Positions 8,093 to 15,497 of a stretch of 38,999 nt of DNA are shown one piece after another. A model generated the notes under the pieces. That model did not search any database. It was given only the letters and a program-made list of their open reading frames with translations, and was not told the origin of the DNA. Position 1 is the stretch's first letter. Every line of letters starts with the position of its first letter. Both the position numbers and the translations under genes were made by a program. The DNA is from Cypionkella sp. (GTDB lineage Bacteria > Pseudomonadota > Alphaproteobacteria > Rhodobacterales > Rhodobacteraceae). The stretch spans positions 1 to 38,999 of the forward strand of contig JALOSF010000041.1 in the NCBI GenBank assembly GCA_025458525.1, given 5' to 3'.

Positions 8093-8108
8093 CTAAACCT
8101 TGGTTTAG
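8093..8108. promoter_or_regulatory. Inverted repeat CTAAACC-TT-GGTTTAG
   Basis: A perfect 7-bp inverted repeat with a 2-base centre sits 155 bases upstream of the PepSY paralogue 2 start and just downstream of the trpB terminator. The 2-base spacing is too tight for an RNA hairpin, which favours a dimeric regulator site. The regulator is unknown. Confidence 0.35.
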
Positions 8109-8123
8109 ACGCCCGGCGCATAG

Positions 8124-8152
8124 AAAAACCCCGCCGACCGTGGCCAGCGGGG
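8124..8152 (-). terminator. Rho-independent terminator of trpB
   Basis: On the minus strand a 6-bp CCCCGC/GCGGGG stem with a 12-base loop is followed by TTTTT. It lies 32 bases after the trpB stop and separates trpB from the PepSY unit. Confidence 0.78.
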
Positions 8153-8183
8153 CAAGACAGGCGGCGCGCGGCACCCGGTGAGG

Positions 8184-9416
8184 TCAGACCTTCATGTCAA
8201 AGCCGAGGTGCTTTGCCACCGTGAAGATATCCTTGTCGCCCCGCCCACACATGTTCATCACGATGATATGGTCCTTGGGCAGGGTCGGCGCGATCTTCAT
8301 CACATGGGCCAGCGCATGGCTGGGTTCCAGCGCGGGGATGATTCCCTCCAGCTTGCACGACAGCTGGAACGCCTCCAGCGCCTCGGCATCGGTGATGCTC
8401 ACGTATTTCGCGCGGCCCACATCATGCAGCCAAGCATGTTCCGGCCCGATGCCGGGGTAATCGAGGCCCGCGCTGATGCTGAAACCTTCGAGGATCTGGC
8501 CATCCTCATCCTGCAACAGATAGGTGCGGTTGCCATGCAGCACGCCCGGGCGCCCGCCGGTCAGGCTGGCGCAATGCTGCATCCGGTCATCCACGCCCTT
8601 GCCGCCCGCCTCGACCCCGATGATGTTGACGGTCGGATCGTCAAGGAAGGGGTAGAACAGGCCCATGGCGTTCGATCCGCCACCAATGGCCGCGATGATC
8701 GTGTCGGGCAGACGGCCCTCGCCTTCCTGTTCGGCCAGTTGCCAGCGCACTTCCTTGCCGATGATGCTCTGGAAATCGCGCACCATCGCCGGGTAGGGGT
8801 GCGGCCCCGCCACCGTGCCGATGCAATAGAAGGTGTCGCGCACGTTGGTCACCCAGTCGCGCAGCGCATCGTTCATCGCGTCTTTCAGCGTGCCGCGCCC
8901 CGACGTCACCGGCACCACCTCGGCCCCCAGAAGCCGCATGCGGAACACGTTCGGCGCCTGGCGTTCCACATCATGCGCGCCCATGTAGACCACGCATTTC
9001 AGCCCGAACTTGGCGCAGACCGTGGCCGTTGCCACCCCATGCTGCCCGGCCCCGGTTTCGGCGATGATGCGGGTCTTGCCCATGCGGCGGGCAAGGATGA
9101 TCTGGCCCAGCACATTGTTGATCTTGTGCGCGCCGGTATGGTTCAGCTCGTCGCGCTTCATATAGACCTTGGCGCCGCCCAGATGATCGGTCAGCCGCTG
9201 CGCCAGATACAAAGGCGAGGGGCGGCCCACATAATGCTTCCACAGATCGTCCATTTCGGCCCAGAAGCTCGGGTCGGTCTTGGCGAATTCATACCGCTCC
9301 TCCAGCTCCAGGATCAGCGGCATCAGCGTTTCCGACACAAAGCGCCCGCCGAAAATGCCAAACCGCCCTGCCTCATCCGGCCCGGTCATGAAGCTGTTCA
9401 ATCCGTCCTCGGCCAT
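8184..9416 (-). CDS. trpB: Tryptophan synthase beta chain
   Basis: Beta subunit of tryptophan synthase, which condenses indole with L-serine in a PLP-dependent reaction; it works in an alpha2-beta2 complex with TrpA, which is not in this window. The protein has 410 residues, the normal length. The PLP lysine is Lys98 in HTGAHKINN, and the phosphate-binding loop GGGSNAMG is at about 240-250. The C-terminal MCGRGDKD block is conserved. The ATG at 9416 has AAGGAG about 10 bases upstream and gives the conserved N-terminus; the in-frame extension to 9623 lacks homology. In related genomes trpB usually follows trpF directly, but here a + strand DUF4394 gene lies between them. Confidence 0.97.
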   Translation of the reverse strand: MAEDGLNSFMTGPDEAGRFGIFGGRFVSETLMPLILELEERYEFAKTDPSFWAEMDDLWKHYVGRPSPLYLAQRLTDHLGGAKVYMKRDELNHTGAHKINNVLGQIILARRMGKTRIIAETGAGQHGVATATVCAKFGLKCVVYMGAHDVERQAPNVFRMRLLGAEVVPVTSGRGTLKDAMNDALRDWVTNVRDTFYCIGTVAGPHPYPAMVRDFQSIIGKEVRWQLAEQEGEGRLPDTIIAAIGGGSNAMGLFYPFLDDPTVNIIGVEAGGKGVDDRMQHCASLTGGRPGVLHGNRTYLLQDEDGQILEGFSISAGLDYPGIGPEHAWLHDVGRAKYVSITDAEALEAFQLSCKLEGIIPALEPSHALAHVMKIAPTLPKDHIIVMNMCGRGDKDIFTVAKHLGFDMKV

Positions 9417-9537
9417 GGGCGCCCTCTCCTTGTGCTGTTCGTGGCAGATGTAGCGCCCTTGGGCTGCGGGGGAAAGGGGGCTGTCGGACAGGCCCGCCCT
9501 GCGCCGCGTGCTGACGTTTTCGTGATCGGGGCGCAGC

Positions 9538-9566
9538 GAAACTTTGCCTCGGATCCTTACGTATCC
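9538..9566 (+). promoter_or_regulatory. Possible ECF-type promoter of the DUF4394 gene
   Basis: GAAAC (9538-9542) and CGTATCC (9560-9566) are separated by 17 bases and end 50 bases before the DUF4394 start. The layout resembles promoters used by extracytoplasmic-function sigma factors (a purine-AAC -35 block and a CGTAT -10 block). This rests on motif resemblance only. Confidence 0.3.
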
Positions 9567-9616
9567 GCTGGGCAACGGCCATCCAAGGCCATCCATGCAA
9601 AAAACGGAGTGACCAC

Positions 9617-10396
9617 ATGACACGCACCTTTGCAGCCCTTCTTGCCACCGCCGCCTTTGCGGCCCCCGCCTTTGCCGAAACCGCTGTGGGCCTGACCGGC
9701 GATCGCACGCTGGTGATGATCGACCCGGCCACCGCCGCCGTGACCGGCACGGTCGAAGTGCAGGGCGTGACGCGCCTGCATGGCATCGATTACCGCCCCG
9801 GCACCATGACGCTGATCGGTGTGACGGACGAGCAGGCCATCGTGACCATCGATCCGGCCACCGGCGCCACCACCGCGCTGTCCACTATGAACACCAAGAT
9901 GGATATCGCAGAGGGCGCCACGGTCATCGTTGACGTCAACCCGGCGGCGGACCGCCTGCGCTTCATGTCGGGCAGCACCAACCATCGGGTCAACATGGAC
10001 ACCGGCGAAGTGACGGTGGACGGCGCGCTGAACTGGGACGGCGCCGATGCCAATGCCACGGCCGCGCTGAACGTGGGGGCAACCGCCTATTCCAACAGCT
10101 ATGGCAAGCCGGAAAAGACCGCGATGTATAACATCGACACGGGCCTGTCGGCGCTGTTGCAACAGACCGCGCCGAATGACGGCACGAATGCCAGCATCGG
10201 CCAGCTTGGCGCGACGGTTGAAGGCCCGGTCGCCTTTGACATCGCCACCAGCGCCGATGGCACCAACACCGCCTGGTTGGTGGCCAATGGCGGGCTGCAC
10301 ACGGTTGACCTTGCCACCGGCGCTGTCACCGGCACCTGGGAGTTGAAGGGCAGCGCGGATCCGATCCGCGACCTGACCGTTCTGCCCGCGATGTAA
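9617..10396 (+). CDS. DUF4394 domain secreted beta-propeller-like protein
   Basis: Exported protein of 259 residues. The signal peptide is [20 protein letters not shown] with cleavage before ETAVG. The rest matches DUF4394 proteins, which have repeated four-strand units: [37 protein letters not shown] and [13 protein letters not shown] are the clearest blades. [13 protein letters not shown] is a family signature. No catalytic residues can be assigned, and the function is unknown. CGGAG precedes the ATG. The gene stands alone on the + strand between trpF and trpB, with a candidate promoter upstream and two tandem hairpins downstream, so it looks like a self-contained insertion into a trp unit. 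Confidence 0.85.
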   Translation: MTRTFAALLATAAFAAPAFAETAVGLTGDRTLVMIDPATAAVTGTVEVQGVTRLHGIDYRPGTMTLIGVTDEQAIVTIDPATGATTALSTMNTKMDIAEGATVIVDVNPAADRLRFMSGSTNHRVNMDTGEVTVDGALNWDGADANATAALNVGATAYSNSYGKPEKTAMYNIDTGLSALLQQTAPNDGTNASIGQLGATVEGPVAFDIATSADGTNTAWLVANGGLHTVDLATGAVTGTWELKGSADPIRDLTVLPAM

Positions 10397-10417
10397 GCCC
10401 GTGATGTAGGATGGAAC

Positions 10418-10452
10418 ACGGGATCAGGCAGGGGATTTGTGCCTGGTCCCGT
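10418..10452 (+). other. 13-bp imperfect hairpin after DUF4394
   Basis: ACGGGATCAGGCA (10418-10430) and TGCCTGGTCCCGT (10440-10452) pair over 13 positions, with one G-U pair as + strand RNA and a 9-base loop. It is followed at once by a second, GC-rich hairpin with a T run. It may stabilise the 3' end or block transcription coming from trpF. Confidence 0.6.
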
Positions 10453-10453
10453 C

Positions 10454-10488
10454 GCGCCCGGCCGAACTCCGCGGCCGGGCGCACTTTT
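10454..10488 (+). terminator. Rho-independent terminator of the DUF4394 gene
   Basis: GCGCCCGGCCG (10454-10464) pairs perfectly with CGGCCGGGCGC (10472-10482), giving an 11-bp stem with a 7-base loop. AC and TTTT follow (10485-10488). There is no T run on the minus-strand side, so the signal serves the + strand gene rather than trpF. Confidence 0.78.
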
Positions 10489-10502
10489 GTGCAAGGGTGC
10501 GG

Positions 10503-11165
10503 TCAGCGCAGCCGCGGAATGGCAGGTGCGGCCGTCGCCGCCACGAACTGCGCAATGCGGGCCGGGTCCTTGACCCCCGGCGCGCTTTCCACCCCGGACG
10601 AGACATCGACCTGCCGTGCATTGGTCAGCCGGATCGCCTCGGCCACATTGGCGGGCGTAAGCCCCCCGGCCAGCATCCACGGCCGCAGCCAGCGGCGCTG
10701 CGCCACCAGCCGCCAATCAAAGGAAAGCCCGTTCCCCCCCGGAAGCACCGCCGATTTCGGCGGCTTGGCATCGACCAAAATCTGATCCGCGACAAGGCTG
10801 TAATCCAGCACCGCCGCCAGATCGCCCTCATCGGCCACGCCCACCGCCTTCATCACCGGCAGGCCATAGCGGGCGCGGATCTCGGCCACGCGGTCGGGCG
10901 TTTCATGGCCATGCAGTTGCAGCATATCGAGCGGCATCGCCTCGGTGATCTCGTCCAGCGTGGCGTTGTCGGCATCCACCACCAGCGCCACCTTGGCCAG
11001 TCCCACCGGGGCGGCCAGCGCAAGGCTGCGCGCCTGGGCGATGGTCAGGTGCCGGGGGCTTTTGGGAAAGAACACAAAGCCCGCATAAGCGGCCCCCGCC
11101 GCGGCCACGGCCGCAACATCCTCGACGGTCCGCAGACCGCAGATCTTGACCCTGATCTCTGCCAT
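10503..11165 (-). CDS. trpF: Phosphoribosylanthranilate isomerase
   Basis: TrpF converts N-(5'-phosphoribosyl)anthranilate to the ribulose form (CdRP) in tryptophan synthesis; it is a cytoplasmic TIM barrel. It has 220 residues, the normal length. The catalytic cysteine lies in VKICGL (Cys9) and the catalytic aspartate is in ILVDAKPP. The phosphate-binding end is [10 protein letters not shown] and VDVSSGVES, the family signature. The start lies 6 bases after the lapA stop, so translation is probably coupled in an ihfB-lapA-trpF unit. TrpB would be the expected next gene, but the DUF4394 gene intervenes. Confidence 0.96.
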   Translation of the reverse strand: MAEIRVKICGLRTVEDVAAVAAAGAAYAGFVFFPKSPRHLTIAQARSLALAAPVGLAKVALVVDADNATLDEITEAMPLDMLQLHGHETPDRVAEIRARYGLPVMKAVGVADEGDLAAVLDYSLVADQILVDAKPPKSAVLPGGNGLSFDWRLVAQRRWLRPWMLAGGLTPANVAEAIRLTNARQVDVSSGVESAPGVKDPARIAQFVAATAAPAIPRLR

Positions 11166-11171
11166 CTGCCG

Positions 11172-11531
11172 TCAGCCAGCCTTGCGCCGGTCCAGCAGCG
11201 CCAGCACGTCATCCTTCTGTTCGGGCTTGGTGTCGCGCATGACCGCCAACTCCCGCTCCAGCTTTGACACCTCGCGCGCCTTGGTGCTGGCCTCGGCCCG
11301 GTATTTGTGTTCGCGCAGCCATTCCCAGACAAAGCCGATCAGGACACCGGCGATGATGCTGGCAAAGATCACCGCATAAAGCGGCAGATCGATCTGCCAG
11401 CCAAAGCCGAGCAAGGCCGCGACATTATCGGGCAGCGCCTGCAAGGTGACAGTGTCGCGATTGGCAAGTGCCACCGTCAACAGGCTGATGCCCAGAAGGC
11501 CCAAAAGCACATAGCGCAGATAGCGGATCAT
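11172..11531 (-). CDS. LapA-domain (DUF1049) inner membrane protein
   Basis: Small membrane protein of 119 residues of the LapA/DUF1049 family. In E. coli the LapA/LapB pair acts in control of LPS synthesis; whether this protein does the same is inference. Two membrane segments are seen (about residues 5-23 and 48-70), followed by a charged stretch (REHKYRAEASTKAREVSKLERELAV) that looks like a cytoplasmic coiled coil. The ATG at 11531 has AAGGAG about 10 bases upstream; the in-frame extension to 11573 was rejected. It lies between ihfB and trpF on the same strand, a common arrangement in Rhodobacterales. Confidence 0.82.
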   Translation of the reverse strand: MIRYLRYVLLGLLGISLLTVALANRDTVTLQALPDNVAALLGFGWQIDLPLYAVIFASIIAGVLIGFVWEWLREHKYRAEASTKAREVSKLERELAVMRDTKPEQKDDVLALLDRRKAG

Positions 11532-11609
11532 GGTCGCCCTCTCCTTGGCAAGCTGCGGGCAATATCGGCCCATGCGCCGTCAGGTGCAAGCCTTTGACGC
11601 GCCCCGCCC

Positions 11610-11894
11610 TTAGCCCTTGCCGTTCAGGCGGTCGCGCAACAGTTTGCCAGTCTTGAAAAAGGGAACCTTCTTGTCCTCGACCTCGACCGCCTCGCCGGTG
11701 CGGGGGTTGCGGCCCACACGGGCATCGCGCGCCTTGACCGAAAAGGCACCGAAGCCGCGCAGCTCCACCCGGTCGCCCTTGGCCAAAGCCTCGATGATTT
11801 CTTCAAAGACAGTGTTCACGATGCGCTCCACATGGCGCTGCGTCAGATGCGGATTCTCATCCGCAATTTTCTGGATCAGTTCCGAACGGATCAT
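11610..11894 (-). CDS. ihfB: Integration host factor subunit beta
   Basis: DNA-bending protein of the HU/IHF family, 94 residues, which forms a heterodimer with IhfA and acts in nucleoid structure, recombination and transcription. The family signature [18 protein letters not shown] is complete, including the Pro of the beta arm that intercalates in the minor groove. The N-terminal [17 protein letters not shown] and the [10 protein letters not shown] helix match IhfB rather than HU. It follows rpsA, as in many alphaproteobacteria. A strong terminator after rpsA and a promoter-like sequence between them suggest separate transcription. Confidence 0.95.
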   Translation of the reverse strand: MIRSELIQKIADENPHLTQRHVERIVNTVFEEIIEALAKGDRVELRGFGAFSVKARDARVGRNPRTGEAVEVEDKKVPFFKTGKLLRDRLNGKG

Positions 11895-11971
11895 CCGAAG
11901 TGTCCCCCCTGTGGTCGGTTCGCCCTCTGGCCTCGCATCGAACGGCCGCCACGCGTGTTTATTGTGCCTCG

Positions 11972-12001
11972 ACTATAGGCAAAAAAATCGGTGCCACACA
12001 A
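11972..12001 (-). promoter_or_regulatory. Sigma-70-like promoter of ihfB
   Basis: On the minus strand TTGTGT (12001-11996), an 18-base spacer and TATAGT (11977-11972) precede ihfB. The start would be near 11965, leaving a leader of about 70 bases. It lies just after the rpsA terminator. Confidence 0.45.
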
Positions 12002-12030
12002 ACGAAAAGGCTGGAATCCCCGGAGCATAA

Positions 12031-12060
12031 GAAAAGGCCCCACCTTTCGATGGGGCCTTT
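12031..12060 (-). terminator. Rho-independent terminator of rpsA
   Basis: On the minus strand AAAGGCCCCA and TGGGGCCTTT pair perfectly over 10 bp with an 8-base loop, and the right arm runs into TTTTC. It lies 24 bases after the rpsA stop at 12084. Confidence 0.86.
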
Positions 12061-12083
12061 CGTGAACAATCGGGCAGATCGCC

Positions 12084-13800
12084 TTAGTTCTTGTCGCCTT
12101 TCAGAGCCGCGCCAAGGATATCCCCCAGCGACGCACCCGAATCGGACGAGCCATACTGCTCAACCGCTTCTTTCTCCTCGGCGATCTCGCGCGCCTTGAT
12201 CGACAGGCCCAGACGGCGGGTCTTGGGGTCGATGTTCGTCACGCGGACGTCAACCTTGTCACCGATCTGGAACCGCTCGGGGCGCTGGTCGCCACGATCG
12301 CGGGACAGGTCGCTGCGGCGGATGAACGACTTGGCGCCGTTGTATTCCACCTCGATGCCGCCATCCTCGATCGCGGTCACTTCGACCGTGATGACCGAGC
12401 CGCGCTTCACGCCGTCCACCGCATCGGTGAAGGTGTCTTCGCCCAAAGCCTTGATCGACAGCGAGATACGTTCCTTCTCGACGTCAACCTCGGACACCGA
12501 GGCCTTGACCACATCGCCCTTGCGATAGTTGGCAATCGCGTCTTCGCCGCGCTGGTCCCACGACAGGTCGGACAGGTGAACCATGCCGTCGATGTCGTTT
12601 TCAAGACCAATGAACAGACCGAATTCGGTGATGTTCTTGACTTCGCCTTCGATGACCGACCCAACCGGGTTGTTTTCGGCAAAGACTTCCCACGGGTTGC
12701 GCTGGGTCTGCTTGAGGCCGAGCGACACGCGACGCTTGGCGCTGTCGATTTCCAGAACCATGACGTCCACTTCCTGGCTGGTCGAGACGATCTTGCCGGG
12801 GTGGACGTTCTTCTTGGTCCAGGACATTTCGGAGACGTGGACCAGACCTTCGACACCGGCTTCCAGTTCCACGAAGGCGCCGTAATCGGTGATGTTGGTC
12901 ACGCGGCCCTTGTGGACCGAGTTCAGCGGATAGGCACGCTCGACCGCATCCCACGGATCTTCCTGAAGCTGCTTCATGCCCAGGCTGATGCGGTGGGTTT
13001 CCTTGTTGATCTTGATGACCTGCACTTTGACAGTCTCACCAATGGCAAGGATTTCCGACGGTGACAGTCTCACCAATGGCAAGGATTTCCGACGGGTGGT
13101 TCACACGGCGCCAGGCCATGTCGGTCACGTGCAGCAGGCCGTCCACGCCGCCCAGATCGACGAAGGCACCGTATTCGGTGATGTTCTTGACCACACCATC
13201 CACGGTCTGACCTTCGGTCAGGTTGCCGATGACTTCGGCGCGCTGTTCGGCACGCGATTCTTCCAGGATTGCGCGGCGCGAGACAACGATGTTGCCACGG
13301 CGACGGTCCATCTTCAGGATCTGGAACGGCTGCTTCAGACCCATCAGCGGGCCCGCGTCGCGCACCGGGCGGACGTCAACCTGGCTGCCGGGAAGGAAGG
13401 CAACAGCGCCACCCAGATCCACGGTGAAGCCACCCTTGACGCGGCCAAAGATCGCGCCATCGACGCGGGTTTCGGCGGCATAGGCTTTTTCCAGACGATC
13501 CCAGGCTTCTTCGCGCTTGGCTTTTTCACGGCTGATCTGGGCTTCACCACGGGCATTTTCCACGCGGTCCAGATAAACCTCGACTTCGTCGCCGACCTTG
13601 ATGTCGGGCTGCTCGCCGGGGTTTGCGAATTCTTTCAGATCGATGCGGCCTTCCATCTTGTAGCCGACGTCGATGATGGCCTGGCCCGCTTCGATCGCGA
13701 TGACCTTGCCTTTGACAACCGAACCCTCCTCGGGGGTGTCAATCTCGAAGCTCTCTTTCAAAAGGGCTTCGAAGTCTTCCATGGTAGCTTTAGCGCACAT
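12084..13800 (-). pseudogene. rpsA: 30S ribosomal protein S1, frameshifted by a 34-bp tandem duplication
   Basis: S1 binds mRNA on the 30S subunit and is usually essential. The gene is open from the ATG at 13800 (AAGGA upstream) to a stop at 13036, giving 246 normal residues plus 8 aberrant ones. The rest is open in another frame from about 13082 to 12084. Bases 13028-13061 and 13062-13095 are identical, and removing one copy restores a single frame of 560 residues, the normal alphaproteobacterial length with six S1 domains. The break lies in domain 3, at PSEILAIGETV, which appears in both halves. The second half has no ATG near its start, only a TTG. This is either an assembly or sample artefact or a real split S1; codon use and homology are otherwise normal. 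Confidence 0.9.
13028..13095. repeat. Perfect 34-bp tandem duplication inside rpsA
   Basis: Two identical 34-base copies (13028-13061 and 13062-13095) lie head to tail, each beginning tgacagtctcaccaatggca. The bases flanking the copies differ, so the unit is exactly 34 bp. As 34 is not a multiple of three, it shifts the rpsA frame. Confidence 0.97.
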
Positions 13801-13881
13801 ATGCAGTTCGTCCTTTTCGTGGTTTTCTGGCCTTGCGGTTGGCTCCGCCGGTCTTTGATCGCCTGAACCCTTATGGCACGA

Positions 13882-13898
13882 GGCCGCGCAACGCGGCC
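13882..13898 (-). other. Hairpin in the rpsA 5' leader
   Basis: GGCCGCG and CGCGGCC pair perfectly over 7 bp with a CAA loop (TTG as minus-strand RNA), about 82 bases upstream of the rpsA start and inside the predicted leader. It could serve leader stability or S1 autoregulation, but no evidence decides this. Confidence 0.4.
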
Positions 13899-13921
13899 CG
13901 GCCCTGTCTCAGGATGGGCGG

Positions 13922-13950
13922 CCTATAGCCCGTCCCGCCCTTGCTGACAA
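13922..13950 (-). promoter_or_regulatory. Sigma-70-like promoter of rpsA
   Basis: On the minus strand TTGTCA (13950-13945), a 17-base spacer and TATAGG (13927-13922) form a strong housekeeping promoter. The start would be near 13915, giving a leader of about 115 bases. The terminator of the upstream nitroreductase gene lies just before it, so rpsA is transcribed on its own. Confidence 0.65.
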
Positions 13951-13975
13951 GGCTTTGCGCACCCCCGCGCCGTGC

Positions 13976-14009
13976 AAAAAGGGCGCGACAGCGGCTGCGT
14001 CGCGCCCTT
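13976..14009 (-). terminator. Rho-independent terminator of the nitroreductase gene
   Basis: AAGGGCGCGAC (13979-13989) and GTCGCGCCCTT (13999-14009) pair perfectly over 11 bp with a 9-base loop. On the minus strand the stem runs into TTTTT (13980-13976). It lies 89 bases after the nitroreductase stop. Confidence 0.8.
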
Positions 14010-14097
14010 GGCAAGGGCCGGGTGCCCTTGGCGGGGGTATCTGGCACAGGGGCAGGCGGCGGACCACACCAGAGCGGATGGGCCCGGCCTGCAAAGG

Positions 14098-14733
14098 TCA
14101 TGCCACCTGTTTGACCAGTTCGGCCAGCGGCTTGCGCACCTTCTTCTGACCCAAAAGCCAATCGCCCTCTGCCGCACGATAGCCCAGCGGCAACAGCGTC
14201 ACCGACCGCAGGCCACGGTCGCGCAGGCCAAGGATTTCGTCCACCTGCGCCGGGTCGAACCCTTCCATCGGGGTCGAGTCCACTTCCTCGAAGGCTGCCG
14301 CCGTCACCGCGATGCCAAAGGCGATATAGGCCTGACGGGCCGCATGCTGGTGGTTTTCCTCGGCGGTGCGGGGCAGATACATCGCTTTCAGACGGTCATA
14401 ATAGCCGGTCAGCGCCTCGGTCACGCCACCGCGCTGGCGCCCGGTTTCCGCAACCACCGCATCGATGCGCTCCTCGGTGTAATTGTCCCAGGCGGCGAAC
14501 ACCAGAACATGGCTGCCGTCGGTGATCTGGGCCTGATCATAGGCGGCGGCGCGCAGCTTGGCCTTGACCTCGGGGTTGGTGACAACGATCACTTCGAAAG
14601 GCTGAAGCCCGCTCGACGTGGGGGCAAGCTGCATCGCCTCCAGAATGCGATCCACCTTTTCCTGCGGGACGACCTTTGCAGGGTCCATTTTCTTGGTGGC
14701 ATAGCGCCAGTTCAGTTTTTCGTTCAGCATCAT
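14098..14733 (-). CDS. NAD(P)H nitroreductase family protein (NfsB/DrgA-like)
   Basis: Predicted FMN-dependent oxidoreductase of the nitroreductase superfamily, 211 residues, acting in the cytoplasm on nitroaromatics, quinones or similar acceptors; the natural substrate is unknown. Family marks are the N-terminal NWRYATKKMDP (FMN-phosphate contact), the block LAPTSSGLQPFEVIVV, and near the end GYRAAEGDWL with a basic tail. The start has several adjacent ATG codons; the one at 14733 was chosen because AAGGA lies 5 bases upstream and the protein then begins MMLNEKLNW. The gene sits between cmk and rpsA, which are usually neighbours, and has its own terminator, so it looks like an inserted cassette. 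Confidence 0.87.
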   Translation of the reverse strand: MMLNEKLNWRYATKKMDPAKVVPQEKVDRILEAMQLAPTSSGLQPFEVIVVTNPEVKAKLRAAAYDQAQITDGSHVLVFAAWDNYTEERIDAVVAETGRQRGGVTEALTGYYDRLKAMYLPRTAEENHQHAARQAYIAFGIAVTAAAFEEVDSTPMEGFDPAQVDEILGLRDRGLRSVTLLPLGYRAAEGDWLLGQKKVRKPLAELVKQVA

Positions 14734-14876
14734 GGTCATCCTTGGACAAACAGGGCGCGCCCGCCATGGGCGCGGATCAAAGCTCTTGACCGTTAAGGTA
14801 GGCGCCCTTGACGCAATGCAAAAGTGCAGGGCCGCACAGTGGCTGTTCGGCAAAGCCGGCGCGCGCCTGTGCAGGC

Positions 14877-15461
14877 CTAGGCCAGACGCGACCGCACCAG
14901 ATCCAGCACCCGCGCGATCGCCTGATCCACCGGCAGATCAGACGTGTCGAGCAAGACCGCGTCGGGTGCAGGGCGCAGCGGCGCGTCGGCCCGGCCCATG
15001 TCGCGCGCGTCGCGCTCCCTCACCTGGGCCAGCACCTGCGCCTCGTCGCCCCCAAGCTCCAGCCAGCGCCGATGCGCCCGAACCGGCGCACTTGCCGTCA
15101 CGAACAGCTTCACCTCGGCTTCGGGACAGATCACCGTGCCAATGTCGCGCCCGTCCAGCACCGCGCCGCCCTCGCGTCTGGCAAAGCGGCGCTGAAACTC
15201 CAGCAGCGCCGCCCGCACCTGCGGGATCGCGGCCACCCGGCTTGCGGCCTGCCCTGCCTCAAGCGTGCGCAGGTCGTCGCGGGCCAGATCCTCGGCGCTC
15301 AGGCTTTGCGCCGCCGCCACCGGGTCGCCGCCCCGCACCCCGACGGCGCGATACAACACCCCGGTGTCCAGATGCGCAAAACCGAAAGCCTCGGCCACGG
15401 CGCGGCCAATCGTGCCCTTGCCCGCTGCCGCAGGCCCGTCGATGGCAACCGTGAACTTCAT
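14877..15461 (-). CDS. cmk: Cytidylate kinase
   Basis: Cmk phosphorylates CMP and dCMP with ATP in pyrimidine salvage. The protein has 194 residues, somewhat shorter than the 207-230 usual in the family. The P-loop is GPAAAGKGT (from residue 9). [12 protein letters not shown] is the CMP-binding signature, and [14 protein letters not shown] and [17 protein letters not shown] are the later conserved blocks, so the core is complete and the shortness lies in the variable NMP-binding insert. AAAGGTGAG precedes the ATG. It follows aroA with 36 bases between them and probably shares its transcript. Confidence 0.95.
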   Translation of the reverse strand: MKFTVAIDGPAAAGKGTIGRAVAEAFGFAHLDTGVLYRAVGVRGGDPVAAAQSLSAEDLARDDLRTLEAGQAASRVAAIPQVRAALLEFQRRFARREGGAVLDGRDIGTVICPEAEVKLFVTASAPVRAHRRWLELGGDEAQVLAQVRERDARDMGRADAPLRPAPDAVLLDTSDLPVDQAIARVLDLVRSRLA

Positions 15462-15497
15462 GATCTCACCTTTCGCAAAGCCCCGGGACAGGCCGCC

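Noticed and set aside
13028..13095. Programmed ribosomal frameshift in rpsA
   Set aside because: No slippery heptamer followed by a pseudoknot is apparent, and an exact 34-bp duplication fully explains the frame change.
14012..14030. CAAGGGC/GCCCTTG hairpin as a second nitroreductase terminator
   Set aside because: The stem is only 7 bp with no following T run; the adjacent 11-bp hairpin with TTTTT is a sufficient terminator.
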